Shown: positions 22,678-32,600 of the stretch, in pieces
How positions within the stretch are numbered: position 1 is the first letter of the stretch
How the letters are laid out: every line of letters starts with the position of its first letter
Source of the DNA: Beijerinckiaceae bacterium
GTDB taxonomy: Bacteria; Pseudomonadota; Alphaproteobacteria; Rhizobiales; Beijerinckiaceae
Assembly (NCBI GenBank): GCA_024304885.1
Contig: JALJOM010000006.1
Span: forward strand, 57,277 to 121,276
DNA length: 64,000 bases
Direction: 5' to 3'
The notes under the pieces: model-generated
What the model was told of the DNA's origin: nothing
What the model saw: the letters and a program-made list of their open reading frames with translations, nothing else
Database searches by the model: none
Position numbers and translations under genes: made by a program

Positions 22678-25053
22678 TTGATCCCCCGCGAGATTTTCGG
22701 TCCGCAGGAGCGGTTCGAGCGTACCGGTGCGCAGACCTTGCGCGACGTGCGCCCCTTGACGACCCGGATCTCGGAGACCCTGACGAGCGAGTTCTCGGGG
22801 CTCGTTCTCGGCGTGGCGGCCGGCTTGATGGTCATCGAGCCGGCGAGCGTGCATCTCGTCGTTCCGGCCTCGATCGGCTATGCGGCTCTGGTCCTGACGC
22901 GGCGACTCGAGCTGCCGATGCGGCTACCGCGGAGCGCACGCAGGCTCGATTGGAACTATCCGGATCCCGGGCGGCATCGGCGGCCGCGCATGGCGGCGGG
23001 AACGATCTATCTCGGCCGTGATCTCGCCGGCCGCGAGCTGTGGATCTCGTCGGACGACGCGCGCCAGCATGCGACCATTCCGGGCACGACCGGAGCCGGC
23101 AAGACGACGGCGATCCTGAGCTTCCTCGCCAATGCTCTGACCCATTCGAGCGGGTTCGTGCTCGTCGACGGAAAGGCGGACAGCAAGCTTTTGCGCGAGG
23201 TCTTGGCGCTCGCGCGCCGCTTCGGCCGCGACGACGACGTGCTGCATTTGAACTTCCTCGTGGCGAACGGGGCGAAGGAGAGCAACACCTTCAATCCGTT
23301 CGCGATCGGAAACGCCGATGCGATCCGCGAAATGGTGGTGAGCCAGCTGGGCGAGCCAGGTGCAAACGATTCGAACGGGGTATTCCGGTCGCGGGCGGTC
23401 GCGCTCATGGGGGCGATCATCCCGGTGCTCGTGTGGATCCGGGACCACAAGATGGTGCCGATCGACATCGAGCGCATTCGCGACGCTCTGGAGCTTCGGG
23501 TGATCTGGAAGCTCGCGGTCAAGAAGCGCTACGAGCTGCGGGACAAGGAGACCGGGGCGGTCGACGAGATCGACGTCGCGGAGATCGACGAGGAGATCAT
23601 CTATCCCTTGCGGGCCTATCTCGGCGAGATTCCGGGCTACGATACCACCCTCGACTACAACCGGCAGAAGTCGGACGAGCCCTCCAAGCAGCACGGCTTC
23701 GCGCGGTTTTACTTCACGGCGGTCTTCACCCAGCTCGGTGTGTCGCTCGGGCACATCTTCAATGTCGAGCAGGGTGATATCGACATGCGCGACGTGGTGC
23801 TGAACCGGCGTATTCTGGTCGTGTCCTTGCCTGCGCTCGAGAATTCCTCCGACACCTTGGCCGGGCTCGGCAAGATCGTGGTGGCTTCGCTGCGCTCGAT
23901 GATGGCGCAGATGCTCAATATGGCTTCCGACAAGCTGAGCACGGCCGCGCCGTTCCAAATCGTGCTCGACGAACTCGCCTATTATGCGTCGGGCGACCTC
24001 GATCGGATGCTGGCGCAGGGCCGCAGCCTCGACATCATGGTCTGGCTCGCCTTCCAGGAACTCTCGGGCATCGTCGCGCGTCTCGGCGAGAAGACGCAGA
24101 CGCTTCTCGGCAATGCCAATCTCACGATCGCGATGCGCCAGCAGGATGCGAAGCGCACCCGTGAATGGATTCAAGAGACCGCGGGCCAGGCTCAAGTGTC
24201 GCAAGCGACGAGCTTCGAGGGGGACGATCTCGGCGAATATCACGACACAAAGGATGTCACGGTTCGGGAGGTGGCGCGCGTCGACTGGCGTGATCTTCAA
24301 AGGCTCATCGAGGGCGAGGCGATCATCCTGTTCGGTGGGCGGCGCATCTACGCCAAGCTCTTCCATGCGAAGGTCGATTCGCAAGGCCCGGTGAGGCTGA
24401 GCCGCCCGGTCGAGCTTCGTCCCCCGGACGTGAACAAGATCAGGAGCGATTGCGAGCACATCCGCGACATCGCTCGGGTGATCAAGAGAGGGATCACGGA
24501 ATCGCGCCAGGAGGAGGTCTCTCCGGCGCTCGCAGCGATGATGAAGGGATTCCTGCGCGCGGGCGGACAGAAATCGGATGCGAGGGCTTGTGTCGCAGCC
24601 GCGATCCAGGCCGCGGGCGAGGTGGAATGGCCAGGATCCGGGCTCCCGCCTTGGTTCGCCGGCACTCGCGGCGAAGTCCCGATCGTAACCTCGTTCTCAC
24701 GGATGTTGGAATCCTCTGTGGGCATGGCGGCCATGGTGCCGTCAGCGCCGAAGGGGACGCCGAGGCACGGCACCGGGCAAGCGTCCTCGGATCCTCATGC
24801 GGAAGAGACCGAGCTCTACGCGATGTTCGCAGCGATCGAGGAAGCGGTGGGCGCCTCGAAGGAGAGGGCACGCGCGAAGGCGCGTGAGCTGGTTCGCGAG
24901 ATCGACCGCGTTCTCGCCGAGGTCTCGGAGAGGTCTTCAGTGATGGTCGATCGGAAACCCGGTCGGACGAAGGTCGATGATGTGCGGGTGGAGGCAGAGC
25001 CCGAGCTCGTGTCGGCCGAGGGCGGGAGCGTCCGACTTGGGCCGCGGCCTTGA
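22678..25053 (+). CDS. dotL: DotL/IcmO/TrbC type IV coupling ATPase
   Basis: I choose the TTG at 22678 because GGAGG lies nine bases before it and the product (791 residues) has the usual DotL length; the frame is open 219 bases further up but is antisense-like there. Two membrane helices (about 45-85) precede the motor domain. Walker A is TTGAGKTT near residue 140, Walker B FQIVLDELAYY near 425. The long C-terminal region beyond ~600, ending in a charged helix (EETELYAMFAAIEEAVGAS), corresponds to the part of Legionella DotL that binds DotN, IcmS and IcmW. It couples the relaxase-DNA complex to the channel. Confidence 0.92.
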   Translation: MIPREIFGPQERFERTGAQTLRDVRPLTTRISETLTSEFSGLVLGVAAGLMVIEPASVHLVVPASIGYAALVLTRRLELPMRLPRSARRLDWNYPDPGRHRRPRMAAGTIYLGRDLAGRELWISSDDARQHATIPGTTGAGKTTAILSFLANALTHSSGFVLVDGKADSKLLREVLALARRFGRDDDVLHLNFLVANGAKESNTFNPFAIGNADAIREMVVSQLGEPGANDSNGVFRSRAVALMGAIIPVLVWIRDHKMVPIDIERIRDALELRVIWKLAVKKRYELRDKETGAVDEIDVAEIDEEIIYPLRAYLGEIPGYDTTLDYNRQKSDEPSKQHGFARFYFTAVFTQLGVSLGHIFNVEQGDIDMRDVVLNRRILVVSLPALENSSDTLAGLGKIVVASLRSMMAQMLNMASDKLSTAAPFQIVLDELAYYASGDLDRMLAQGRSLDIMVWLAFQELSGIVARLGEKTQTLLGNANLTIAMRQQDAKRTREWIQETAGQAQVSQATSFEGDDLGEYHDTKDVTVREVARVDWRDLQRLIEGEAIILFGGRRIYAKLFHAKVDSQGPVRLSRPVELRPPDVNKIRSDCEHIRDIARVIKRGITESRQEEVSPALAAMMKGFLRAGGQKSDARACVAAAIQAAGEVEWPGSGLPPWFAGTRGEVPIVTSFSRMLESSVGMAAMVPSAPKGTPRHGTGQASSDPHAEETELYAMFAAIEEAVGASKERARAKARELVREIDRVLAEVSERSSVMVDRKPGRTKVDDVRVEAEPELVSAEGGSVRLGPRP

Positions 25054-25383
25054 GCGGGGGAGAAGCATACGGACGGCGCCCGGACAAAACCCTGAGCAGA
25101 CCGCTACGCTCAATAGCCAACGACCGCTTCGCGCCCATGTACGTCATTCAGACGCGCGATAGGCGCTTTCAAAACCGGTCATCCGTTCAGCCTGCCGAGG
25201 CCTATCGCGTCGACCTGGCTTCGATTTCTCCGATCGGAGGCAGGCCGGCGTCGTTCACGCTTAACCGCCCTCCAGAACGTCGACTTTCGATCAACTTCAA
25301 CCTATCGCCGACCAACGTTCATCGGCTATCGTTGAGTATAGGCGACGACTGACCCTCGGCCCCCCGCATTTCGGACGACCACC
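25054..25383. other. Intergenic stretch, no gene seen
   Basis: A short frame covers part of it but has no recognisable content or ribosome binding site. Around 25290-25350 the hexamer CTATCG recurs near CTATAGG-like sequence; nothing firmer is seen. It marks the change from GC-rich transfer genes to the AT-richer cargo segment. Confidence 0.4.
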
Positions 25384-27402
25384 TTGTATTTTTCAGCTCT
25401 CAAGACCGCGATCCAGCATCTCGAAGAAAAGCGGTTCTACGATGTCGCGCTCATGTATCTTGAGGAGCGCGGCTACAAAGATCTCAGCATCGTCGATGGC
25501 ACCGGAGACGGCGGGCGTGACGTCGTTTGTTCGCGTGGAGACCTTCGTATTCAGCTGAGCGTCCGGAAGGACTGGGAGACGAAGATCAACGACGAGGCGT
25601 TGAAGACGCGTGAGGCTGGAAAACGCCACCTCATCTTCGTTACGAACCGGCCAATTGGACCGGAGGCTGAGCAGCAGTTCCTTGACACCAGATACAAGGA
25701 GAAGGGGCATATCGACGTCACGATCGCTGATTTGCGCAGGGTCTCCACCGCGCTCGCTCGACCAGGCGTCATTCGACGGTCATATGAAATGCTCGGCATG
25801 GCAGTGCCGCTGGAGCTTCATGCTGACCCGAAGGACATAGCGATCAGTACGATGCTCCTGTTTTCGCAGGAGGCTAGAGAGCTTCGCGACGAAGTCATCG
25901 AAGCCAATCTCCGGGCGCAGCTCCTGAGGCGACCGGAGACATCGGAGCCGGCGCTTATTCAGCTGGTCGCCACAGCAATCCCTGGTGAGAACGTTGATCG
26001 CGCGGCTAAGTCTGCCCTGACGCGCCTTCGAATAGCAGGGCGCGTGCAGAAAGCGGAAAATGGGCTCTGGCTGAGTGACGGGGAGCTGCTGCTCATGCAG
26101 GCCGCGGAAACTGAGTTTCTTGCTGCTCGCAAGGCCGACGTGGCCGCCCTGACCGAGGTGACCGGGTTGGAGAGCGAAGCCGCTGAAAAGCTGCTGGACA
26201 TCGCACTCGAACTTCTCGTCCGGAACCGCGATCTCGACGGTCAGGGGCCCTTGGAAACGTCCTTAAGCAGCTTCCTCGCTGAGCATGGGCTGAGTCGCAA
26301 ACGATCTGTAGTTTACCACGCGTTGGCGGCGACCGCCACCGCCCGATTGAGGCAGTACGGCGCGACGGTCGATCAGATCTTCTCGACGAACTCCTTTGAC
26401 ATCTATCGCTCCCTGGGGCGTCGAACGGACCTATACATGGTCCTTGACGCAAGCGTCGCAATGCCAGTCTTGTTCGGCTTGGCGTTCGTCGAGGCTAAGT
26501 CGCGCTACGGTTTGGCTGCCACCGCGCTGAAGCGGGCGTGCGATGCGCATGGCATTAAGATGGTCGTGCCGCGGGTCTACCTCAATGAAATGGCGGCCCA
26601 CGGCCAGGGAGTCCTCGGATGGTTGGAGATCTATAACTCGCTACCGGCTGAGGCGCGCGAGACACTTCGTGCCTCAGAGAACGCCTACATCAGCCACTAC
26701 ACACACATTTCCGAGACCCTGAGGCAGCAGGGCGACAAACTCGACCTAAATCAGTTTCTTGGTTACTTCGGCATCTCGAAGGGAAAATCTCTGGATTCGA
26801 TTGAGAACAGAATACAAACAATTCTTGATCAGCAGAATATCAAGGTTATTGCAGATGGTGTTTACCACCAGGATATCCGCAATCGGATTCAGCGAGAGAA
26901 GCTAAATCAGCCAAAGATACTGATCGATCACGACGCAATCGTTGTGACGATGCTGAAGGACATGGACCAGAAGGGCTTTGTCCTCGCCACCTGGGATAAG
27001 GTCATCATCGATTTGGTGGAGGAGCTCGCACGTGTCTACGCGGACACGCCGGCACGAGTGATCGACTTCCTATCCATGGCAACTGGTGAGGATTTCGAAT
27101 GCGAGCAAAGCTATGAGCTCATGACGACGTTGCTGCATATAGACGAGCGCGCGGCGGCCCCCCTCGCGCAGAAGATCGAGCAAATCCGCTCCGTCGAGCA
27201 GGCTTACAAACTTGACGCGTTCATTCGCGAAGCGCGAGAGCACAAGGACGAAACATGGTCGCTTAGCCCGCAGGACATCATGCCCTTTATCGATAAGCCC
27301 GAACAGGTGGTCGATCGGGAGGAAAGCGCGACCGAGAAGGCCGGTCTCGAAGGCGGCGACCAATCTGAGGGCGTTTCGTCTGCAAAGGGACCACCCAGTT
27401 GA
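25384..27402 (+). CDS. Nuclease-like plus PIN-domain fusion protein, possible defence gene
   Basis: The product has up to 672 residues from a TTG at 25384; the ATG at 25453 is an alternative that would cut an N-terminal helix. Residues 1-110 resemble Mrr-type PD-(D/E)XK nucleases: FYDVALMYLEERGYKDL, then GDGGRDVV, an IQLSV strand and FVTNRPIG. Residues ~190-330 look like winged-helix segments. Residues 350-555 form a PIN domain with all four acidic sites: LDASVAM (about 356), YLNEM (402), DHDAIVV (516) and TWDKVI (538), with a long helical insert between the second and third. The tail is acidic. Base composition is lower in GC than the transfer genes. Two nuclease-type modules in one protein suggest nucleic-acid defence or stress response; no function is known to me. 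Confidence 0.7.
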   Translation: MYFSALKTAIQHLEEKRFYDVALMYLEERGYKDLSIVDGTGDGGRDVVCSRGDLRIQLSVRKDWETKINDEALKTREAGKRHLIFVTNRPIGPEAEQQFLDTRYKEKGHIDVTIADLRRVSTALARPGVIRRSYEMLGMAVPLELHADPKDIAISTMLLFSQEARELRDEVIEANLRAQLLRRPETSEPALIQLVATAIPGENVDRAAKSALTRLRIAGRVQKAENGLWLSDGELLLMQAAETEFLAARKADVAALTEVTGLESEAAEKLLDIALELLVRNRDLDGQGPLETSLSSFLAEHGLSRKRSVVYHALAATATARLRQYGATVDQIFSTNSFDIYRSLGRRTDLYMVLDASVAMPVLFGLAFVEAKSRYGLAATALKRACDAHGIKMVVPRVYLNEMAAHGQGVLGWLEIYNSLPAEARETLRASENAYISHYTHISETLRQQGDKLDLNQFLGYFGISKGKSLDSIENRIQTILDQQNIKVIADGVYHQDIRNRIQREKLNQPKILIDHDAIVVTMLKDMDQKGFVLATWDKVIIDLVEELARVYADTPARVIDFLSMATGEDFECEQSYELMTTLLHIDERAAAPLAQKIEQIRSVEQAYKLDAFIREAREHKDETWSLSPQDIMPFIDKPEQVVDREESATEKAGLEGGDQSEGVSSAKGPPS

Positions 27403-27806
27403 GGCGGGCCGGTCAACGAAATAGGTTGCCGCCAGTCCAGCGCGACGACATCGCCGGCTGGGATCTTCAGATCTCATGACGTACGCGCCTGCGCTACAAA
27501 ACGCTCGCCATCTGCTCGATGAGCATCAATATCGGTGTCAATGGCGAGCTGCTGGTCGGCGGTCTGCTCGCGTAGGTCCGCAACTGCCCGACGGTCGGGT
27601 TTCCGGAACGAAGTCAACTTCCAGCTCGCGCAATCCGGAGGAATCGGGGAGAGCGAGGCCGAGTAAAATAGATCCATTCTCTCGTTGGTGAGTGAAGGGC
27701 AGCTGTCCAGGTTCACTGCCTCCAAAGCTGTCGTTCCGCTTTCGGCCCATGTCGGCCGCTGTTTCGTTGCCTGCGTTCATCAGCAAACAGGCGATCATGC
27801 AAGCGT
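27403..27806. other. Intergenic stretch, no gene seen
   Basis: Several short frames exist on both strands, none with a credible start signal or recognisable product. It could hold decayed sequence between the cargo gene and the glutaredoxin. Confidence 0.4.
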
Positions 27807-28070
27807 TTATGGGGTCGTGCCGAGCAACGAATCGAGCAAGCCCTTTTTGTCCATCGCACGCATGTCGTCGTAGCCGCCGATATGTTTTCCGTCGATGAAG
27901 ATTTGCGGAACCGTGTCGCCGCCGTTGGCGCGCTTGGTCATCTCCTTGCGCAGCTCCTTCGAGCCGGTAACGTCGATTTCTTTATATGTCACGCCTTTCT
28001 TTTTGAATAAGGCTCTCGCGTCCGCGCAATAGTCGCAGGTCGGCGTTGCATACATTTCAATTTCGGCCAT
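27807..28070 (-). CDS. grxC: Glutaredoxin 3
   Basis: The 87-residue protein has the active site CDYC (residues 13-16) in TPTCDYCADAR, the TVPQIFIDG cis-proline strand and GGYDDM glutathione-binding end, all typical of glutaredoxin 3. It reduces disulfides with glutathione. GAGAAG precedes the ATG. Such genes are normally chromosomal, so its presence between a cargo gene and an insertion sequence points to capture from a chromosome, or to integration of the element nearby. Confidence 0.93.
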   Translation of the reverse strand: MAEIEMYATPTCDYCADARALFKKKGVTYKEIDVTGSKELRKEMTKRANGGDTVPQIFIDGKHIGGYDDMRAMDKKGLLDSLLGTTP

Positions 28071-28326
28071 CGTTTACTTCTCGCTCTCCGGATTGGGCTT
28101 CCGCCCCTATATAAAGCTCCGCCTCCAACGGGCCAAGCTCCGGCGCGCGACGGAACGGGCAGGGCTTTGTCAGCTCAATGAACGATGCCCAGGAATGTCC
28201 GGAATCGCATCATCTTGCGTCCAATGCGTCCATTCCGGTTTCGTCCCAGAAAGCAGAAATTTCTAACTGAGCCACTTCCCGATCAGGCGATTAGTTGAAG
28301 CCTGCTGTAATACCAAGTCCTGTTGA

Positions 28327-29034
28327 TTACGACCCATAGGCCCAGTCTCTGGTTGCGATGGACATGATTTTCCAGGGCATGTCGACGAGCCTGTTCCAGG
28401 CGTAGCAGCAATGGTCGAGGATTTCTTCGTAGGATTTGAAGACACGGTTGGAGAGCCAATTTTCGCGCATGAACTGCCAGATGTTCTCGACCGGGTTGAG
28501 CTCGGGTGATTTCGGCGGCAGCGGCAGGAGCGTGATGTTGCCCGGGACCTCGAGCTTCTTGGAGACGTGCCAGCCGGCCTGATCCAGGACGAGAACCGCG
28601 TGGGCGCCCGGCGCGACCGCAGCCGAGATTTCTTCGAGGTGGAGGGCCATGGCTTCGGTGTTGCAGGACGGCAGGACGAGCCCTGCGCCTTTTCCCTCGA
28701 CGGGACAGACCGCCCCGAAGATGTAGGCCGAGCTCGTTCTCTGGTCGTGTGGCGCAGAGGGGCGCGTGCCACGCTTGGCCCAACGGCGGGTGATCTTGTT
28801 CTTCTGGCCGATGCGCGCCTCGTCCTGGAACCAGATTTCTATGGGTGTGCCACGAGCCTGCTTTGCCGCGATTTCCTCCACACGGGCGGAGAAGTTTTTT
28901 TGAAATCCTCCGCGGCCTCGGGGTCTTGCGCGTGATGGCGCGGCCGGGCCGAGAGCTTGCGAAATCCCATGTTGCGTAGCTCTCGGCTGAGTGTCTGTTT
29001 GGAAATCGAGATGCGGAACTCCTCGAACACCCAT
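28327..29034 (-). CDS. IS630 transposase, catalytic frame (orfB)
   Basis: The meaningful part begins at the A7 slip site (about 28900); the region above is the same DNA as orfA read in another frame. It carries the DDE catalytic core: WFQDEARIGQKN (Asp), VLVLDQAGWH (Asp) and SPELNPVENIW (Glu). All three acidic residues are intact, so the fused product could be active if frameshifting occurs. Confidence 0.85.
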   Translation of the reverse strand: MGVRGVPHLDFQTDTQPRATQHGISQALGPAAPSRARPRGRGGFQKNFSARVEEIAAKQARGTPIEIWFQDEARIGQKNKITRRWAKRGTRPSAPHDQRTSSAYIFGAVCPVEGKGAGLVLPSCNTEAMALHLEEISAAVAPGAHAVLVLDQAGWHVSKKLEVPGNITLLPLPPKSPELNPVENIWQFMRENWLSNRVFKSYEEILDHCCYAWNRLVDMPWKIMSIATRDWAYGS

Positions 29035-29414
29035 TGGGCCAGATCGATCAGCCGCCAGCGCACGACGCCGTGGACGGAAGGGATCGGACCGTCCTCGACG
29101 ATCTGGCGCAAGGCTTGGCGTTGGTGTTCGTCGAGGAGGCTCGGCGCCCCCGGTGCCTTGCCGGTCAAAAGACCGTCGGGACCCTTGGCGTTGAAGCGAA
29201 GAACCCAGTCGCGCACGATCTGCAAGGTGACGCCGCCGATCCGGGCCGCATCCGAGCGCGAGCCGCCATCGTAAATCTCGGCCAAGGCGACGAGGCGACG
29301 AGCCTGATCAGCGTCTCGCGAGCGACGCGCCAGCTTGCGTAACATCGCGGCGTCGAAATCGGTGCGCAGAGGAACCGGAGTGGACATGGCAAACCTTTCG
29401 AACATGGTTGCCAT
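28839..29414 (-). CDS. IS630 transposase, N-terminal frame (orfA)
   Basis: The 191-residue frame contains the N-terminal helix-turn-helix pair of IS630 transposases (SRDADQARRLVALAEIYDG, DAARIGGVTLQIVRDWVLRF and a second HTH near IPSVHGVVRWRL). It ends out of frame soon after a run of seven A on the minus strand at 28901-28895. A -1 shift there would join it to the catalytic frame. Confidence 0.85.
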   Translation of the reverse strand: MATMFERFAMSTPVPLRTDFDAAMLRKLARRSRDADQARRLVALAEIYDGGSRSDAARIGGVTLQIVRDWVLRFNAKGPDGLLTGKAPGAPSLLDEHQRQALRQIVEDGPIPSVHGVVRWRLIDLAQWVFEEFRISISKQTLSRELRNMGFRKLSARPRHHAQDPEAAEDFKKTSPPVWRKSRQSRLVAHP

Positions 29415-29699
29415 GGTGAATCAGAAAAATCCCGATTCGGGAATCCCCCACAACGAGTCACCCTCTCAAGGACTTGGTATAACAGGTGGATATTGAGACA
29501 ACGCTTGGTCGATCTGGATTTTGCTCACGGACTAAGGAAGATTACGGACCTCTTTTTTGCTCAAGTCGCGGGTCGCCGAACTGGTACATCCGGTGATTCA
29601 GAGTCGTACATACTGGATTCCTGAGGCCGAAATCTAATAAGTGGCGACTTAGAAAGCTCAGATGATCTATGAAGAACTTCTCGACCGCCGAAGGCCGCC

Positions 29700-32600
29700 T
29701 CAGAATTCCGGCGAAGGGTTCGCGGGGGCGGGCGTTTCTGGACCCTGGTTTTGCTGGCGCGGGTCGTCAGGCCGGGCCGGGGTCGCCGCGAGCCGGGGCT
29801 TGCGGGAGAGAAGTGTCGTCGGGGCGGCACTGCCTCGTTTTTCCTCCAGATGCTGCATCGCGAGCGCGAGTATGGCCGCATCGCGCTCGCTCGTCGGTGC
29901 GGCCTCCTCTGAAATCCCCGAATAGGCCTTGCTGGCGATGATCGCATCGCGGGTGGCGAGCATCTTGGCGGCGGCTGCCGGGAACGTCTCGACCCTTTGA
30001 TGCGGGTGGAACGAGGTTCTGACGCCATTTTCCCAATAGCGCGCGGATTTGGGTAGAAGATCGACGGCGAGCGACTTGTAGGGCTTGGCTGCGAGGTCTT
30101 TCTCGATCGAGCTCCAGATGTCGTCGTCGGTGATGGGCGTGATGTCGCCGAGCGCTCTCTTGCGGCGCATATCGGCGAGGACGGCCGCCTTGGAGACGAA
30201 GGTGAAGGTGCGCCCGGTCGCCCGGCTCTCGGCCGTATAAGCCTTGAAGGCGCTGGTCGTATGGGTACCTCGGGCGAAGACGTCGAGATGCTCGCCCTTG
30301 GTGCTCATGCCTTGCGCGGAATCGACCGTGAAGACGCGGCCGAAACCGAGGAGGAGACGGCCGGTGGCTTCGTCGCGCAGGCGGCGCCATTCCACCTCGC
30401 CGGTCTGGCCCCGCTCGTTGCGCAAGAGGAGGCCCTTGCTCGTGTGGCCTCTGACCTCCACGAGATCTCCGTTGCTGCCGATCGTGGCGCCTTTGCCGTC
30501 GATCTTGGCCCAGACGCGGCGATAGAGCCGGAGCTTGTCGCCGGTGGCGATCGGCAGGTCGAAGAGTTCGGGCTTGTCGCCGCGGTAATTGACCGCCTTG
30601 TAGACGACCTCGTCGGCTCCGATCTCGCCTCGTTCCTTCAAGCGCCGGCGGATGGCGCGGCTGAGGTCGGCGGCTTCGGCGTTGGTGAGCGTGGTGACGC
30701 TCATGCTGTAGCGCTTGTCGATCGAGCGCAGGAGATCGTTGCGGGTGATCACGAAATCGGCGACCTGGTCGAGCACCTGGTCGTAGTCGCCTTCGACGAG
30801 GCGCGCGGTGCCGTCCTCTCGCTTCATTTCGAAGGCCTCGGCCGTGCGTCCCTCGCGGAAGAGGCTCGCGATCTCGCGGTCGCGCTCATCCTTTTGCCGC
30901 ACGGAGGTCAAGACCTCGGGCAATGCGTGCTTCGGCAGGACGCGGCGCAGGAGCTCGATCGTGTCGCCAGCGTCGTCGATTGACTGGCATTGCTCCCGGT
31001 CTCCGAGCATCTCGAGGGTCATGCCGGTCTTGGCCTGGAGGTCCAGGAGCCGGAGCATGGAGCGGGGCGAGATTTGGCTGACCTCGTCGATGACGAGGAC
31101 CATGCTCTCGTCCGGCCGGAACCTTCCCTCGTCGATCGAGCGGAGGAGCGGCTGGAGGGCAACCGTCTCGTCGATGCCGGCGTCTTTCAGCGCATCTGCT
31201 TGGCGCCAGGCGGTCGATGTGCCGACGATCCTTCTGCCGTCTTGCTTCCAGGCGGCGACGAGCGGCCGGAGAAGCGTGGTCTTGCCGGATCCCGCGACAC
31301 CGGTGAGAAGGTTGATTTTCGGGCCCTGGCCCATGGCATAAATTGCGGCCCTCTGCTCGGCCGAGAACGTGATGTCGGCGTCAGAGCGCTCGACGTCCTC
31401 GATCGCGTCGCGCAGTGCTCGAGCCGAAAGAGTGCCGGACGTGTCGCCGACGGCGCGCTTGGCGGCGAGCGAGAGGGATTTTTCGATCTCGATCTGGGCC
31501 TTGTGGGTGACGTGGAGCGTTCCTTTCCTCATGCCCGTGACGAGGGCGGAGGGCGTGCCTTTGATCTCGATCCCGCGGTCGAGGAGGAGGCCGACGACGT
31601 GGTCGACGTCTCGGCGGCTACCTGAAATACCCGTGCCGATCAAACCCCGAGCGGCATGGACGCGCAGGAGGCGTGCGTCGATGACGGAGTTGCGCTTGAA
31701 CTCGCCGACGAGGTGGCGCGCGGCGTGCTCGTAGGCGAGGTCGAAGCGCCGCTCGTCGGTCAGGGGAGTGGGAGTGACAGCATTCATGACGCTGTCGTGC
31801 TCCCAGCCGATCGCGGCCGCCTGCTCGTGCCAGAACTCTCGCGCGTCGTCCTTCGATTTGCCGAGGCGACCCGATTTGCTCGCCTCGTGCAGGATCCGCA
31901 TCTTGTAGTCGTAGTCGAGCGTGTCCCAATCGAGGCTGTTCTCCTTGGCGAAGCTCTTGGCTTCGTGGAGGACTTGGCTGTCCCGCTTGCTGAAGAGGTC
32001 GTTGGCTTCCTTGGGAATGTCGGTGAGGACGATGGCCTGGGCATCCGCGTCGTAGCCGACGCGGGCACCGAGATCTCGGAGCCGATCGGCGAGCTTTGCC
32101 TGGAAATAGGCGCCGTACTCGTGGACGGCGGCCGAGGTGAGAGCGCGGGCGTCGAGAGAGCCGGCATGGCCGGTGTCCGTGACGACGAGGTTCGGCACGA
32201 AATTATGCACGTGGAAATGCGGATCGCCGGCGACGGGCGCGTCGGCGAGATAGGTGCCGCCGTCCGAACCGTCCTGGATCGGGATGGCCTGGCGCGCTGC
32301 ATCGTGGATGAAGCTCAGCCATCCGATCTCGCCGGCCTCGACGCCGTCCTTTCCCGCATGCCCACGGCGGGTGAAGCCGAGGTCGGCGGCGGCATAGCGC
32401 AGCGCGTCTTGATTGGCTCCGAGGACGGCGTGCCGGATGGCGGCGGCTTCCGCCGGGCATTTCGCGAACTCGGCGGCGAGCGAGACGGATTTGTGCGGTG
32501 AGAAGACGAGGTCGAAGCCGCTGAGCTCGCGCTTCGTGTCCGACCAGGCGGCGCCGGTATCGGCGCGCCGTGCCTCGAAGAGGTTCTCGAGCTCGGACGT

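Larger units (their letters stand above)
28308..29482 (-). mobile_element. IS630-family insertion sequence
   Basis: The ends match as inverted repeats: the left end reads CTGTAATACCAAGTCCT from 28305 and the complement of the right end reads CTGTTATACCAAGTCCT from 29485, with ATACCAAGTCCT identical. TA lies before the left core, AA after the right, so the TA duplication usual for IS630 is not perfect. The element holds two overlapping transposase frames joined by a run of seven A. It lies between the glutaredoxin and the relaxase gene. Confidence 0.85.

Noticed and set aside
25050..25352. 100-codon frame after dotL
   Set aside because: Overlaps the dotL stop, no ribosome binding site and no recognisable content.
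29483..29699. Possible gene or attachment site between the IS630 element and the relaxase
   Set aside because: Only short frames and no repeat matching the other end of the cargo segment were seen.
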